Shown: positions 7,901 to 16,277 of the stretch, piece after piece
Layout of the letters: each line of letters opens with the position of its first letter
Numbering within the stretch: the stretch's first letter is position 1
The notes under the pieces: generated by a model
What the model saw: the letters and a program-made list of their open reading frames with translations, nothing else
Database searches by the model: none
Told to the model about the DNA's origin: nothing
Source: a virus
IMG/VR virus record: IMGVR_UViG_3300007510_000051
Location: 1 to 28,754 of that record
Length of the DNA stretch: 28,754 nucleotides
Direction: 5' to 3' (one strand)
Made by a program: the position numbers and the translations under genes

Positions 7901-9477
7901 TGAGTGATAAACAAGACTTAAAACAATTAGTTAGGTCTGAATACGTCAAGTGTGCCAAAGACCCAGTATACTTTTTAAAGAAGTATTGTATGATACAGCA
8001 TCCAATTAAAGGCAAAATACCATTTCAATTATGGGATTTTCAAGAAAAAACATTGGAGGACTTTAAAGATAATAGACTTAGTGTTATTTTAAAAGCACGT
8101 CAGTTGGGTATATCAACATTAACAGCTGGATATTCACTTTGGTTAATGACATTTCATCAAGATAAAAATATTCTTGTTATTGCTACAAAACAAGATACTG
8201 CTAAAAATCTTGTAACAAAAGTTCGTGTTATGCATGCTAATTTACCATCTTGGTTAAAACAAAGTTGTGTTGAAGATAACAAATTATCTTTGAGATATAA
8301 AAATGGTTCACAAATTAAAGCTGTAGCAAGTTCGGAAGAAGCTGGTCGTTCAGAAGCACTATCTCTATTAGTTCTTGATGAAGCTGCATTTATAGACAAG
8401 ATTGATACAATATGGGCTGCCGCATCACAAACACTATCTACGGGTGGTCAATGTATTGCACTATCTACACCAAATGGTGTTGGTAATTGGTTTCATAGAA
8501 CTTGGATGGATGCCGAAGATGGGATAAATGGATGGAACTTTATAAAATTACATTGGACAATACACCCAGAAAGAGGAGAAGAGTGGAGAAGTAAACAAGA
8601 TTTATTATTAGGGCCATCGTTAGCCGCTCAAGAGTGTGATTGTAGTTTTATAACTTCTGGTCAAACTGTAATTGATGGTCTTATAATAGAAGATTATAGA
8701 GAAAATTTTGTAAAAGAACCAATTGAAAGAAGAGGATTTGATTCTAATATGTGGATATGGGAATATCCAGATTATTCTAAAGATTATGTGTTAAGTGCTG
8801 ATGTTAGTAGAGGAGATGGTACAGACTTTTCAGCGTTTCATGTGATTGATGTAGAGTCAATGAAACAAGTAGCAGAATATAAAGGTAAAATTGGAACTAA
8901 AGATTTTGGTAATATGTGTGTAAGTGTTGCTACAGAGTATAATAAAGCATTATTAATTGTGGAAAACAATAATATTGGTTGGTCTGCTATACAAACCATA
9001 ATAGATTCAGAATATCCGAATTTATTTTATACATCAAAAGATTTAATGTATGTAGATACAGCAAAACAATTGACAAATAGATATAGAAGTCAAGATAGGA
9101 ACATGGTTCCAGGATTTAGTATGACAGCAAAGACAAGACCACTTGTTATTGCTAAATTAGAGGAATATTTCAGAGAAAAGTCAGTAAGCGTTAATTCACA
9201 ACGATTAATTGATGAGTTGTTTGTATTTATATATAAGAATAGTAGAGCTGAAGCTATGGTAGGGTACAATGATGACCTTGTTATGAGTTTAGCTATAGGT
9301 TTGTGGGTTAGAGATACGGCTCTAAGATTGAGAGCAGAAGGTATAGAACTTACAAAACGTTCATTCGATTATTTTCAATCCCATCAAGGTGTTTATGATA
9401 CCGAAGATGTCAATAAAAACGATAGTTGGCAAATGGATGTTGGTGATGGTAAAGAATCATTAGAATGGTTAATATAA
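7900..9477 (+). CDS. terL: Terminase large subunit (gp17-like)
   Basis: A 525-residue packaging motor and nuclease. The ATPase half shows a Walker A-type motif ARQLGIST at residues 66-73, Walker B LLVLDE with D160 and E161, and the coupling-type motif ALSTPNG at about 187-193. The nuclease half shows the RNase H-like aspartates: LSADVSRGDGTDF with D301, and YNDDLVMSLAIGLW near the C-terminus. These are the standard features of T4-type TerL, which docks on the portal, translocates DNA with ATP and cuts concatemers. The length is slightly below T4 gp17. It is coupled to the small gene upstream by a 1-nt overlap and followed after 13 nt by the portal gene. Confidence 0.95.
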   Translation: MSDKQDLKQLVRSEYVKCAKDPVYFLKKYCMIQHPIKGKIPFQLWDFQEKTLEDFKDNRLSVILKARQLGISTLTAGYSLWLMTFHQDKNILVIATKQDTAKNLVTKVRVMHANLPSWLKQSCVEDNKLSLRYKNGSQIKAVASSEEAGRSEALSLLVLDEAAFIDKIDTIWAAASQTLSTGGQCIALSTPNGVGNWFHRTWMDAEDGINGWNFIKLHWTIHPERGEEWRSKQDLLLGPSLAAQECDCSFITSGQTVIDGLIIEDYRENFVKEPIERRGFDSNMWIWEYPDYSKDYVLSADVSRGDGTDFSAFHVIDVESMKQVAEYKGKIGTKDFGNMCVSVATEYNKALLIVENNNIGWSAIQTIIDSEYPNLFYTSKDLMYVDTAKQLTNRYRSQDRNMVPGFSMTAKTRPLVIAKLEEYFREKSVSVNSQRLIDELFVFIYKNSRAEAMVGYNDDLVMSLAIGLWVRDTALRLRAEGIELTKRSFDYFQSHQGVYDTEDVNKNDSWQMDVGDGKESLEWLI

Positions 9478-9490
9478 GGAAGAGGATAAA

Positions 9491-11314
9491 ATGGCCGATA
9501 AAAGTTTAAGAGCTAGATTAAAAAGATTATTTTCCACAAATGTCATTGTTAGGCATGCAGGGGGGAGAACTTTAAAAGTAGCTGACACCAATAGGGTACA
9601 AGCTATAAACCAAGATATGACAGATAGGTTTACTAAGTTGTATAACAATATGTCACCAATGGGTTGGGGTACAAAAAATAACACATTAGCATCTTCACAA
9701 CGAGTTGGTTTATTTCAAGACTATGAATCAATGGATAATGATTCCATTTTATCATCTGCACTTGATATATACGCAGACGAATCAACGATGAGGTCTGAAT
9801 ATGGTGAGATATTAAATATACGTTCAGATTCGGATAATATACATGATATTTTACACAATCTTTATTATGATGTTTTGAATATAGAATTTAATTTATGGCC
9901 ATGGATTCGTAATATGTGTAAATATGGTGATTTCTTTTTGAAGTTGGATATTCATGAGAAATATGGAGTTACAAATGTAGTTCCACTATCTGCATATGAT
10001 GTTACACGTTCAGAGGGTGATGACCCAGAGAATCCTTATTATGTAAAATTCATTATTGAAAATGGACAAGATAGACATACAGTTAGAATGAATCCAAACA
10101 ATAATGAATTAGAAAATTATGAAGTAGCTCACTTTAGATTATTATCCGATAGTAATATGATACCATATGGAAAGTCTATGATTGAAGGAGCTCGTAAATC
10201 TTGGAAACAATTAATTCTTATGGAAGACGCTATGTTAATACATCGTATCATGAGAGCACCAGAAAAGAGAATATTCAAGATTGATATTGGAAACATACCA
10301 CCAAATGAAGTTGATAACTATATGCAACGAATCATTAATAAAATGAAGAAAGCTCCAGTTATTGATAAAGATACTGGTGATTACAATTTAAAGTATAATG
10401 TCCAAAATATAACAGAAGATTTTTTCTTACCAGTTCGTGGTGGTGATAGTGGTACGGAGATTGATACGGCCGCTGGATTGACATTTGAAGCTGTGGAAGA
10501 TATCGAATATTTAAGAAACAAAATGTTGGCCGCACTAAAGATACCGAAAGCTTTCTTGGGATATGAAGAAGAGGTTAATGCGAAAGCAACTTTGGCCGCT
10601 GAAGACGTTAGGTTTGCTCGTACTATTGAAAGAGTACAAAGAATTGTTGTTAGTGAGTTAACTAAAATTGGTATAATTCATTTATATGCACAAGGTTACC
10701 AAGATGCAGACCTTGTAAATTTTGAGTTGGGTCTAACTAATCCATCAATGATATATGAACAAGAAAAACTTGAATTGTGGTCTACAAAAATAGATTTAGC
10801 GGCTAATATGAAAGATAATAAGTTGTTACCAACTGAATTTATGTATGATGAAATTTTTGGATTTACAGCTCAAGAAAAGAAAAAGGTAAGAGAACAATTA
10901 GTTGATGACCAAAAAAGAATGTTCAGATACGAGTCAATTGAACAAGAAGGTGCAGACCCAGCAGCGGAAGGTAGTTCAGGTGAGGATGATTTTGGTGAAG
11001 ATGATTTTGGTGATAGTATGGCTAGAACAGGAACAGAACTTGGGCCAGAAGGTGGAAGTCCAGAAGGTGGATGGGAAGGTGCTGGTAGGCCAAAGAGACC
11101 ACCAAAATTTGGCAAAGATGGTTCGGCTAGAGGAAGAGACCCACTTGGTGCACACGATATGAAGAAGGGAGCTAGTACTTTAGCTTTAGCACATTTAGAT
11201 AAACTAAAAAAGTCACTGGGAAATAGTGGTTTACAATTATTGAAAGAAACCACTGCTTTAGATGAAGAGTATAAACGTGAAGTAAAAGATACTTTAGATA
11301 ATAACGATAAATAA
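9491..11314 (+). CDS. gp20: Portal protein (gp20-like)
   Basis: A 607-residue portal of T4 gp20 type. It contains characteristic segments such as SSALDIYADESTM, the WPWIRNMCKYGDFFLKLD region, and IPKAFLGYEEEVNAKATLAA, all strongly conserved in T4-like portals. Twelve copies form the DNA gate at one capsid vertex in this family. The C-terminal 110 residues are an unusual low-complexity Gly/Glu/Asp/Pro stretch (about 490-560, with GEDDFGEDDFGD) followed by a Lys-rich helix. Purine-rich AAGGA and AGAGG sites precede the ATG. The gene ends before a 57-nt gap containing the TATTTATA motif, so the next genes may form a new transcription unit. Confidence 0.93.
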   Translation: MADKSLRARLKRLFSTNVIVRHAGGRTLKVADTNRVQAINQDMTDRFTKLYNNMSPMGWGTKNNTLASSQRVGLFQDYESMDNDSILSSALDIYADESTMRSEYGEILNIRSDSDNIHDILHNLYYDVLNIEFNLWPWIRNMCKYGDFFLKLDIHEKYGVTNVVPLSAYDVTRSEGDDPENPYYVKFIIENGQDRHTVRMNPNNNELENYEVAHFRLLSDSNMIPYGKSMIEGARKSWKQLILMEDAMLIHRIMRAPEKRIFKIDIGNIPPNEVDNYMQRIINKMKKAPVIDKDTGDYNLKYNVQNITEDFFLPVRGGDSGTEIDTAAGLTFEAVEDIEYLRNKMLAALKIPKAFLGYEEEVNAKATLAAEDVRFARTIERVQRIVVSELTKIGIIHLYAQGYQDADLVNFELGLTNPSMIYEQEKLELWSTKIDLAANMKDNKLLPTEFMYDEIFGFTAQEKKKVREQLVDDQKRMFRYESIEQEGADPAAEGSSGEDDFGEDDFGDSMARTGTELGPEGGSPEGGWEGAGRPKRPPKFGKDGSARGRDPLGAHDMKKGASTLALAHLDKLKKSLGNSGLQLLKETTALDEEYKREVKDTLDNNDK

Positions 11315-11324
11315 AATACTTTAA

Positions 11325-11332
11325 TATTTATA
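11325..11332 (+). promoter_or_regulatory. Candidate phage late promoter (TATTTATA) after the portal gene
   Basis: TAATATTTATAATTG lies in the 57-nt gap between the portal gene and the next gene, 39 nt before its ATG. It has the same core as in the other gaps. Function is inferred. Confidence 0.5.
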
Positions 11333-11371
11333 ATTGTATCATAGTATAAAAAATTTAATGGAGTAATTAAC

Positions 11372-12247
11372 ATGAGTTCATTCATAAAACATTTAAAAAT
11401 TAAAAATACTGGAATATTATTTGAGTTACTTTCCAGACAAGTAACTGCAGACATTATTAATAATAGTAAAAAGTCACATGCAGTAGCGATGTTAAAAAAG
11501 TATTTCAAAGAAAATACAGAATTGGGGAAAGAGTTGCAACTTTATAATGTTATTATTACTCAAAAATTTCCAACTGAATATAAAGCTGAAAAAATGGTCG
11601 AAGCTGTAATAAAGTCCAGACAAAAATTATCTAATAAGAAATTACGAGAAGAAAAGTACAATCTTATTAAAGATATAAAAGATACATACGACATTTCAGA
11701 ATTTTTTAGTTCTCGTATACCAAATTATAAACTTTTGGCTTCTATATATAAAGTTTTTGGATACACAACAGAGATACATAAGAATGACCCAACCGATGAG
11801 GTTAAAAGTAGGTTTGAAATAATAGAACATATTATTAATAAAAAGATTGAAACGAATGTAAAGACCAATAAAATTATTGAAACTTATAAACAACAAGAAA
11901 AAGATATGAGATTGTTATCTTATAGTATATTAGTTGATAAGTTTAATTCAAAATATTCATCTTTAAATGAACAACAAAAAGCTTTATTGAAAAAATATAT
12001 AGAAAATGTTTCTAATACTAATTCTTTAAGAGAATTTATTAATAGTGAAGTTGATAAATTGACAAAAGAACTAAAATCAATGTTGAAAAATGTTGATGAT
12101 AAAGTTACAACCATTAAATTAAAAGAAGCTACCAAATTAACTAAGAATATGACAAATCATAAAATTGTTAGAGATGACGATGTTGTTAATTTGATGAGAT
12201 ACTATGAATTAGTTAAAGAAGTAAAGAATGTCATCACAAAAAACTAA
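11372..12247 (+). CDS. Conserved-type protein of unknown function after the portal gene
   Basis: A 291-residue, Lys/Glu-rich, almost wholly helical protein. It opens with SSFIKHLKIKNTGILFELLS, a pattern I associate with uncharacterised proteins in marine T4-like head modules. The middle has long charged helices that could form a coiled coil. No catalytic motif is visible. A GGAG site precedes the ATG. In T4 the region after gene 20 encodes prohead core proteins, so a head-assembly role is plausible from position alone. The end overlaps the next gene by 20 nt. Confidence 0.65.
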   Translation: MSSFIKHLKIKNTGILFELLSRQVTADIINNSKKSHAVAMLKKYFKENTELGKELQLYNVIITQKFPTEYKAEKMVEAVIKSRQKLSNKKLREEKYNLIKDIKDTYDISEFFSSRIPNYKLLASIYKVFGYTTEIHKNDPTDEVKSRFEIIEHIINKKIETNVKTNKIIETYKQQEKDMRLLSYSILVDKFNSKYSSLNEQQKALLKKYIENVSNTNSLREFINSEVDKLTKELKSMLKNVDDKVTTIKLKEATKLTKNMTNHKIVRDDDVVNLMRYYELVKEVKNVITKN

Positions 12248-12470
12248 GGAACAACAACTTAAAGAGTTGTTGAAGCAGATGATACTTGATGTTTTAGATG
12301 AAGCATCAGTTTCTGCTAACATAGATGGTGGGGAAGGGCCACCAACAACACCATATTGGGTAAGTAAGAAGAAGAAAAAGAAGAAAGCTGGATATGGTGG
12401 TGGTCATAAACAACCAACAGTCTTAGGATATATGTTGGCTATTGACCCAAATTTGAGAAGAGTTTCTTGA
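12228..12470 (+). CDS. Small protein with capsid-targeting-type leader
   Basis: An 80-residue protein overlapping the previous gene by 20 nt. Residues 6-26 form an amphipathic helix (KEQQLKELLKQMILDVLDEA) with a candidate prohead-protease site LDE-A at residues 23-26. After the leader come a Gly/Pro stretch, seven consecutive lysines at about 48-54 and a Gly/His patch. It has no Cys and no recognised domain. The basic, probably disordered mature part would suit an internal head protein bound to DNA; this is inference. Only a weak purine-rich site precedes the ATG, so coupling to the upstream gene may drive translation. Confidence 0.55.
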   Translation: MSSQKTKEQQLKELLKQMILDVLDEASVSANIDGGEGPPTTPYWVSKKKKKKKAGYGGGHKQPTVLGYMLAIDPNLRRVS

Positions 12471-12477
12471 ATCTATT

Positions 12478-12678
12478 ATGCCGATACAGTGGGATAGTAA
12501 TGGCCCCACTTTTTTGAATAGATTAAGAAGTTTATTTAAATTAAAAAGAAGATGGGTCATTGAAAAAACTAAAGTTAGAGGTCAAGAACCAAGTAAAGTG
12601 GAAACTTTAAAATTTCTTGATGGGTTGATAAAATCATTGAATGAAATGAGAGAAGAAATTCTTAAAAGTAGGAGTTAA
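12478..12678 (+). CDS. Small basic protein of unknown function
   Basis: A 66-residue protein with a basic N-terminal half (FLNRLRSLFKLKRRWVIEK) and a C-terminal helix (LDGLIKSLNEMREEILKSR). It lies 7 nt after one gene and 2 nt before the next within the protease gene cluster. No strong ribosome site is seen before the ATG, so translation may depend on the upstream gene. I do not recognise it; by position it could be a head-core component. Confidence 0.5.
   Translation: MPIQWDSNGPTFLNRLRSLFKLKRRWVIEKTKVRGQEPSKVETLKFLDGLIKSLNEMREEILKSRS
12670..12674 (+). promoter_or_regulatory. Ribosome binding site fixing a TTG start
   Basis: AGGAG sits 6 nt before a TTG at 12681 that opens a 204-codon frame. 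The next in-frame ATG is far downstream (residue 87) and would remove much of the protein, so TTG is the likely start. Confidence 0.7.
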
Positions 12679-12680
12679 CT

Positions 12681-13295
12681 TTGAAACGATTTAAAATAAA
12701 AGAAGTACATCGTTGGTTAAACAATCTTCCAGAAAATAAGTGGAGAAAAATTTATAAAGTTGATGCAAAAAGAGTTGCTCATTTTATCAATCATGGTGGT
12801 AATGTAGAATTACCCGTTACTCTAAGAAGAAAATACGGAGATACCGAATTTGTAAGAGAGAAAAAACTTGCAAAAGGATTCTTACTTCAGAAAATTGATG
12901 AAAAGAAGAAAAATGAGTCTATAATTACTTTAAAACAAATGGTTTATGAAGAATTAAAGAAGTTAGACAGAAGTGGTATATTAAAGGAGAGACTATCAGA
13001 CGAAGCTAGAGAATTAAGATTGTTTATTGATAATGATGCTAAAATTTATAAGTCAAGATATATACCTATTCTTAAAAATTTATCTAAATTTAAGAAAAGG
13101 AATAAATTTAATCCTAAATTAGCTGTTAAAGCTTTTAAATACTTAGTTGACGATGGTGCTAAATCATATGCTAAAAATTACGGAGGTAGTGCTCGTGATA
13201 TGTTTACTAAGAAGGATAGGTTAGTGTTGGCAAAAGATTATGCCGAAGAGTTTGAAACTCAATTTAATAATAAAGAATTTGATTTTATGAAATAA
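12681..13295 (+). CDS. Helical protein of unknown function before the prohead protease (TTG start)
   Basis: A 204-residue basic protein starting at TTG with a good AGGAG site. The N-terminal 70 residues contain RWLNNLPENKWRKIYKVDAKR. An internal segment (about 79-103, IITLKQMVYEELKKLD then GILKE-R) looks like the amphipathic leaders with an (I/L)-x-E site found at the N-termini of neighbours. The first part may therefore be removed by the prohead protease, or the segment may be a second protease-sensitive linker. The C-terminal half is helical and charged. It sits where T4 encodes prohead core proteins, directly before the protease gene. No enzyme motif is seen. Confidence 0.6.
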   Translation: MKRFKIKEVHRWLNNLPENKWRKIYKVDAKRVAHFINHGGNVELPVTLRRKYGDTEFVREKKLAKGFLLQKIDEKKKNESIITLKQMVYEELKKLDRSGILKERLSDEARELRLFIDNDAKIYKSRYIPILKNLSKFKKRNKFNPKLAVKAFKYLVDDGAKSYAKNYGGSARDMFTKKDRLVLAKDYAEEFETQFNNKEFDFMK

Positions 13296-13306
13296 GGAGT
13301 TAGAAA

Positions 13307-13927
13307 ATGACGAAATCACTTTTAATAGATACTTTACTTTTTGAAGTATCATCACAACATATAAACGAATCAATTACAGATAATTCTGGTAAATTGATTG
13401 TTAGTGGTGTACTACAAAGAGCTAACTCAAAGAATCAAAATGGAAGAGTATATCCAAAAGAGATTTTAATGAGAGAATCTACAAAATATACAAAAGAATT
13501 TGTAAAGGAAGCTCGAGCGATGGGAGAACTTGACCATCCAGAGTCTTCGGTTGTTAATTTAAAGAATGTTTCTCACAATGTAAGAGATATGTGGTGGGAA
13601 GGAGACAATCTACTTGGTAAGATTGAAGTTTTAACAACACCTGCTGGAAATATATTAAAAGAACTATTTAAAGCTGGTATTAAACTTGGTATTTCTTCCC
13701 GCGGTATGGGTTCAGTATCAGAAAGTAAAGATGATGATACAGTAGAAGTACAAAAAGACTTTGAATTGATAGCTTTTGATTTCGTATCCAATCCATCTAC
13801 ACATGGTGCGTTTATGCATCCAATGAACGAAAGTGTTAATAGAGAAGATGTAAGGGAAGATGGAACTATTTGTGATAAGTGGTGTAAAACCGAATCTATA
13901 ATTTCTGATATATTAAGTGGTATTTAA
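13307..13927 (+). CDS. gp21: Prohead core protease (gp21-like, serine protease S80/U9 type)
   Basis: A 206-residue T4-type maturation protease. It shows SGVLQRANSKNQNGRVYP near residues 33-50, GELDHP with H77 as candidate catalytic His, and GISSRGMGS with S130/S131 as nucleophile region, then FDFVSNPSTHGAF; all are typical of the family. In T4 it cleaves scaffold, internal proteins and capsid protein after (I/L)-x-E before DNA packaging. Its own N-terminus contains LFE-V (11-14) and INE-S (19-22), fitting self-processing. A strong AAGGAG site lies 7 nt before the ATG. Its presence makes the matching sites in neighbouring proteins meaningful. Confidence 0.92.
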   Translation: MTKSLLIDTLLFEVSSQHINESITDNSGKLIVSGVLQRANSKNQNGRVYPKEILMRESTKYTKEFVKEARAMGELDHPESSVVNLKNVSHNVRDMWWEGDNLLGKIEVLTTPAGNILKELFKAGIKLGISSRGMGSVSESKDDDTVEVQKDFELIAFDFVSNPSTHGAFMHPMNESVNREDVREDGTICDKWCKTESIISDILSGI

Positions 13928-13929
13928 AT

Positions 13930-14517
13930 ATGAATCATAATATGTGGAAAAAATGGAAGAATTTCCGAATTGAACAATTAAATGAGGGTGATGGAGATGA
14001 AACTCTTGAAGGTTTGATTGCTGGAATGACTGGTGCGGCACAAAATCTTATTCCTACCTTAACTAATATGCCAAAGTATATGGATTTCATCATGAAACCT
14101 GATGACCCTAAAAAAACACCAGAAGAAAATGAATTAAACCAAGAAGTTGTTCGTAATGCGTTTGAAGATTTAGATGAGAATGCTAGATTACTTATAAAAA
14201 ATTACAAATTTATAAAGAAGTACGTCAAAGAAGAATATCAATTTGACGTTGATGTAGTTTCAAAGGATGAAAGTTTAACAGAAGTTGGACAATGGGTTAT
14301 AAAAATTAAAAAGGGTAAAAGAGTTAAAAAATTACAATGTCCACCAGGATTTAAAGTAGATAGTAGTGGAAGAAAATGTAAAAAACAGACTGCTAAAGAT
14401 GTAAAAATTGGAAAAAAAGCCGCTAGAAAACGTGCAAAGGCTATGAAAGCTAAAATGGGTAAGATTTTAAAGAAACGAGCGAAGTCTATGAAAAAACGAC
14501 AAAGTATGAATCTATAA
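13930..14517 (+). CDS. Lys/Arg-rich protein with capsid-targeting-type leader
   Basis: A 195-residue protein. Residues 1-20 (MNHNMWKKWKNFRIEQLNEG) end in a candidate protease site LNE-G at 17-20. A middle helical domain (about 25-130) is followed by a two-cysteine motif, CPPGFKVDSSGRKC at 137-150, known to me from uncharacterised phage proteins. The last 45 residues are extremely basic, with repeated KRAKAMK-type blocks and no acidic residues after about 157. Such a tail would bind DNA or RNA. I infer a possible internal head protein co-packaged with the genome. No strong ribosome site is seen; it starts 2 nt after the protease stop. Confidence 0.62.
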   Translation: MNHNMWKKWKNFRIEQLNEGDGDETLEGLIAGMTGAAQNLIPTLTNMPKYMDFIMKPDDPKKTPEENELNQEVVRNAFEDLDENARLLIKNYKFIKKYVKEEYQFDVDVVSKDESLTEVGQWVIKIKKGKRVKKLQCPPGFKVDSSGRKCKKQTAKDVKIGKKAARKRAKAMKAKMGKILKKRAKSMKKRQSMNL

Positions 14518-14518
14518 A

Positions 14519-14692
14519 ATGAAAAATTTTACAAATAAAGAAAATAATGCTATAAAAAAAATTGATAGAGGTCTCGGTGATACAATTGCACGAGCTATCA
14601 ATACAGTATCTCGTGGTACAATTAAAGAATGTGGTGGATGTACTAAAAGAAAAGAATTTTTAAATAAAGTAGTTCCTTACAAGAGAGATTAA
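14519..14692 (+). CDS. 57-residue protein with CxxC-RKEFLN motif
   Basis: A short frame that opens with ATG one base after the previous stop and ends in TAATG, coupling it to the next gene. The product has RGLGDTIARA near residues 17-26 and ECGGCTKRKEFLNKVVPY at 37-54, with C38 and C41. This combination (GLGDTI, paired cysteines, R/K-E-x-LN, P-Y) matches a small conserved pattern I recognise from uncharacterised phage proteins. The single CxxC could bind metal in a dimer. The function is unknown. The tight packing on both sides and the recognisable motif argue that it is a real gene. Confidence 0.75.
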   Translation: MKNFTNKENNAIKKIDRGLGDTIARAINTVSRGTIKECGGCTKRKEFLNKVVPYKRD

Positions 14693-15480
14693 TGAAATTA
14701 AAAGATATAGTTCAAGGTAAAGTTTATACTGATAAAGATAGACCACCATTTCAAGTAAAGGAAGATTTGAGTAAACAAGGATTTGCTGAATTAAAAGGTC
14801 AAGCAAGATATCTTGCAGGTTCAGTAAAAGATTTAGTAAAAGGTATCCAACAAAAAAATGATGATGTTATAGAAACAGAATTGGATTACATAATTGCCAA
14901 ATCAAAGTTAATGAAGGATATGTTAAGTGATAAAAGATATAACGAATCCGTAAATGAAGGTAAATTCAAAACAACACTTCTTCCACAAAAGAAAGATATT
15001 AACAGACTTAAAATAAGATTTCAAAATGACCCTCGTAGATTATACACATTAAAAGATATATCAGTAGGACATAAAGTAAAAGGTGACCCATCAGGAACAA
15101 GTTATTTGTTTGTAGCACCAGGTAATAGAAAAGAACGATTTACAAAAGAAACTTGGCATTTAGCTAATGAAAAAGGTTGGTTATCACTTGAATCCATAAA
15201 TGAAGCGGCTTTTAGTTCACCAGAAGCACAACAAATTTTAAATCAAGATATTACGAAAATGTCAAAAATTTTAGGTAAAGCATCTCAACAAATAATTAAA
15301 ATAATGATGGATGGTGTAAAGGGTGGTAGATATGATGCTATGGATATTGTAAGAGGAATTGATACTGGTCCATTAAATAGAACACATGAGGGTGAAAGAC
15401 CTTTTATGAAAATGTTATGGAGAAAAGTTAGAGATGGTTTTCGTAGATATTCACCAAATAAAAAATTGAAAAGAAAATGA
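14692..15480 (+). CDS. Protein of unknown function in the protease-scaffold cluster
   Basis: A 262-residue basic protein. It begins MKLKDIVQGKVYTDKDRPPF and has a helical segment at about 31-90, a beta-type central part (about 105-165) and a helical C-terminus that becomes very basic (RYSPNKKLKRK). SINE-A at about 168-172 is a potential protease site between the central and C-terminal parts. No known domain is recognised. It is coupled at both ends: TAATG with the 57-residue gene before it and an ATGA overlap with the gene after it. Confidence 0.62.
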   Translation: MKLKDIVQGKVYTDKDRPPFQVKEDLSKQGFAELKGQARYLAGSVKDLVKGIQQKNDDVIETELDYIIAKSKLMKDMLSDKRYNESVNEGKFKTTLLPQKKDINRLKIRFQNDPRRLYTLKDISVGHKVKGDPSGTSYLFVAPGNRKERFTKETWHLANEKGWLSLESINEAAFSSPEAQQILNQDITKMSKILGKASQQIIKIMMDGVKGGRYDAMDIVRGIDTGPLNRTHEGERPFMKMLWRKVRDGFRRYSPNKKLKRK

Positions 15481-16256
15481 TTAAAAAGATTGGTAGTAAG
15501 TGGGCAGTCTATCCTAAAAAAGGCGGGAAACGACTTGGAACACATGATTCAAAGGAAAAAGCGTTGAAACAATTAAAAGCTATAGAGATATCCAAAAGGA
15601 TGCGTTCAGAAGTAGAAAAGATAGTAAAAGAAATACTATTAGAAGCTGATACTGGGGCTGTAGTTGGTGGTGACTTTGTTGGTAGTGTTGCCGGAGATGT
15701 ATCTAACACTATTCAACAATCTGGTTATGATAAATCATATGTTGTCATTGGTAGAACATTTTTTAAAAGAGATGATGGTGGTGGTCACACATATAATTCT
15801 TTATATACAGTTTTATTACATAAAGATAAGGATGAGATTGTTATAAATGCTTTAAATTTGGGTACTGGTGATTCTGCAACTGTATTTAGAAGTAATATTG
15901 AATCTTTTGGACAAGATACACGATTTCCAAGTGATGTTCGTAATATTGTTTATGAGTTTTTGGAGATACCAGACCCATTATTTCTTGAAGCTTGGGGTAG
16001 AGGTACATCAAGTTGGTTCGGAGGTGGAGGCCCGTCTAAACCAATGGATAAGAATATGCCAAAGAAATTTATAATCAATATACCATCTTTAAAAGATGCT
16101 AAAAAGATGTTAAAACAATTAAAAGTCAAGTGGAAATCAGTTGTTGACGATTTAACCAAACCTGGTATTTGGTATTTTAGAAATAGAAAAGGTGATACAG
16201 TTGGTGGTTGGAAACAAACACAAAAGACTTTATACTATGAACGAAGACTTTTTTAA
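15477..16256 (+). CDS. Protein with small KWAVYPKKGGK-type domain and embedded leader-like helix
   Basis: A 259-residue protein. Residues 1-40 contain KWAVYPKKGGKRLGTHDSKE, a short domain common in viral and phage proteins (K-W-x-V-x-x-K-x-G-K-x-L-G-T-H). Residues 42-57 (MRSEVEKIVKEILLEA) match the leader helices of neighbouring proteins and carry LLE-A at 54-57, so protease cleavage would detach the small domain. The mature part (about 57-259) is Gly-rich, then beta-type, and ends in an aromatic-rich segment. The function is unknown. It overlaps the upstream gene by ATGA and is followed by a short gap with a TATTTATA motif. Confidence 0.62.
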   Translation: MIKKIGSKWAVYPKKGGKRLGTHDSKEKALKQLKAIEISKRMRSEVEKIVKEILLEADTGAVVGGDFVGSVAGDVSNTIQQSGYDKSYVVIGRTFFKRDDGGGHTYNSLYTVLLHKDKDEIVINALNLGTGDSATVFRSNIESFGQDTRFPSDVRNIVYEFLEIPDPLFLEAWGRGTSSWFGGGGPSKPMDKNMPKKFIINIPSLKDAKKMLKQLKVKWKSVVDDLTKPGIWYFRNRKGDTVGGWKQTQKTLYYERRLF

Positions 16257-16265
16257 GTAATCTAA

Positions 16266-16273
16266 TATTTATA
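16266..16273 (+). promoter_or_regulatory. Candidate phage late promoter (TATTTATA) abutting an ATG
   Basis: TAATATTTATATATAATGG fills the 21-nt gap. The core ends only 4 nt before the ATG at 16278, leaving no room for a ribosome binding site. A transcript from here would be leaderless or begin inside the gene. Confidence 0.45.
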
Positions 16274-16277
16274 TATA

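Noticed and set aside
10870-11508. Minus-strand frame of 212 codons across the end of the portal gene and the start of the next gene
   Set aside because: It runs antisense to two genes, spans a likely promoter gap, and has no recognisable domain. The + frame at 10902-11162 is likewise a shadow of the portal gene.
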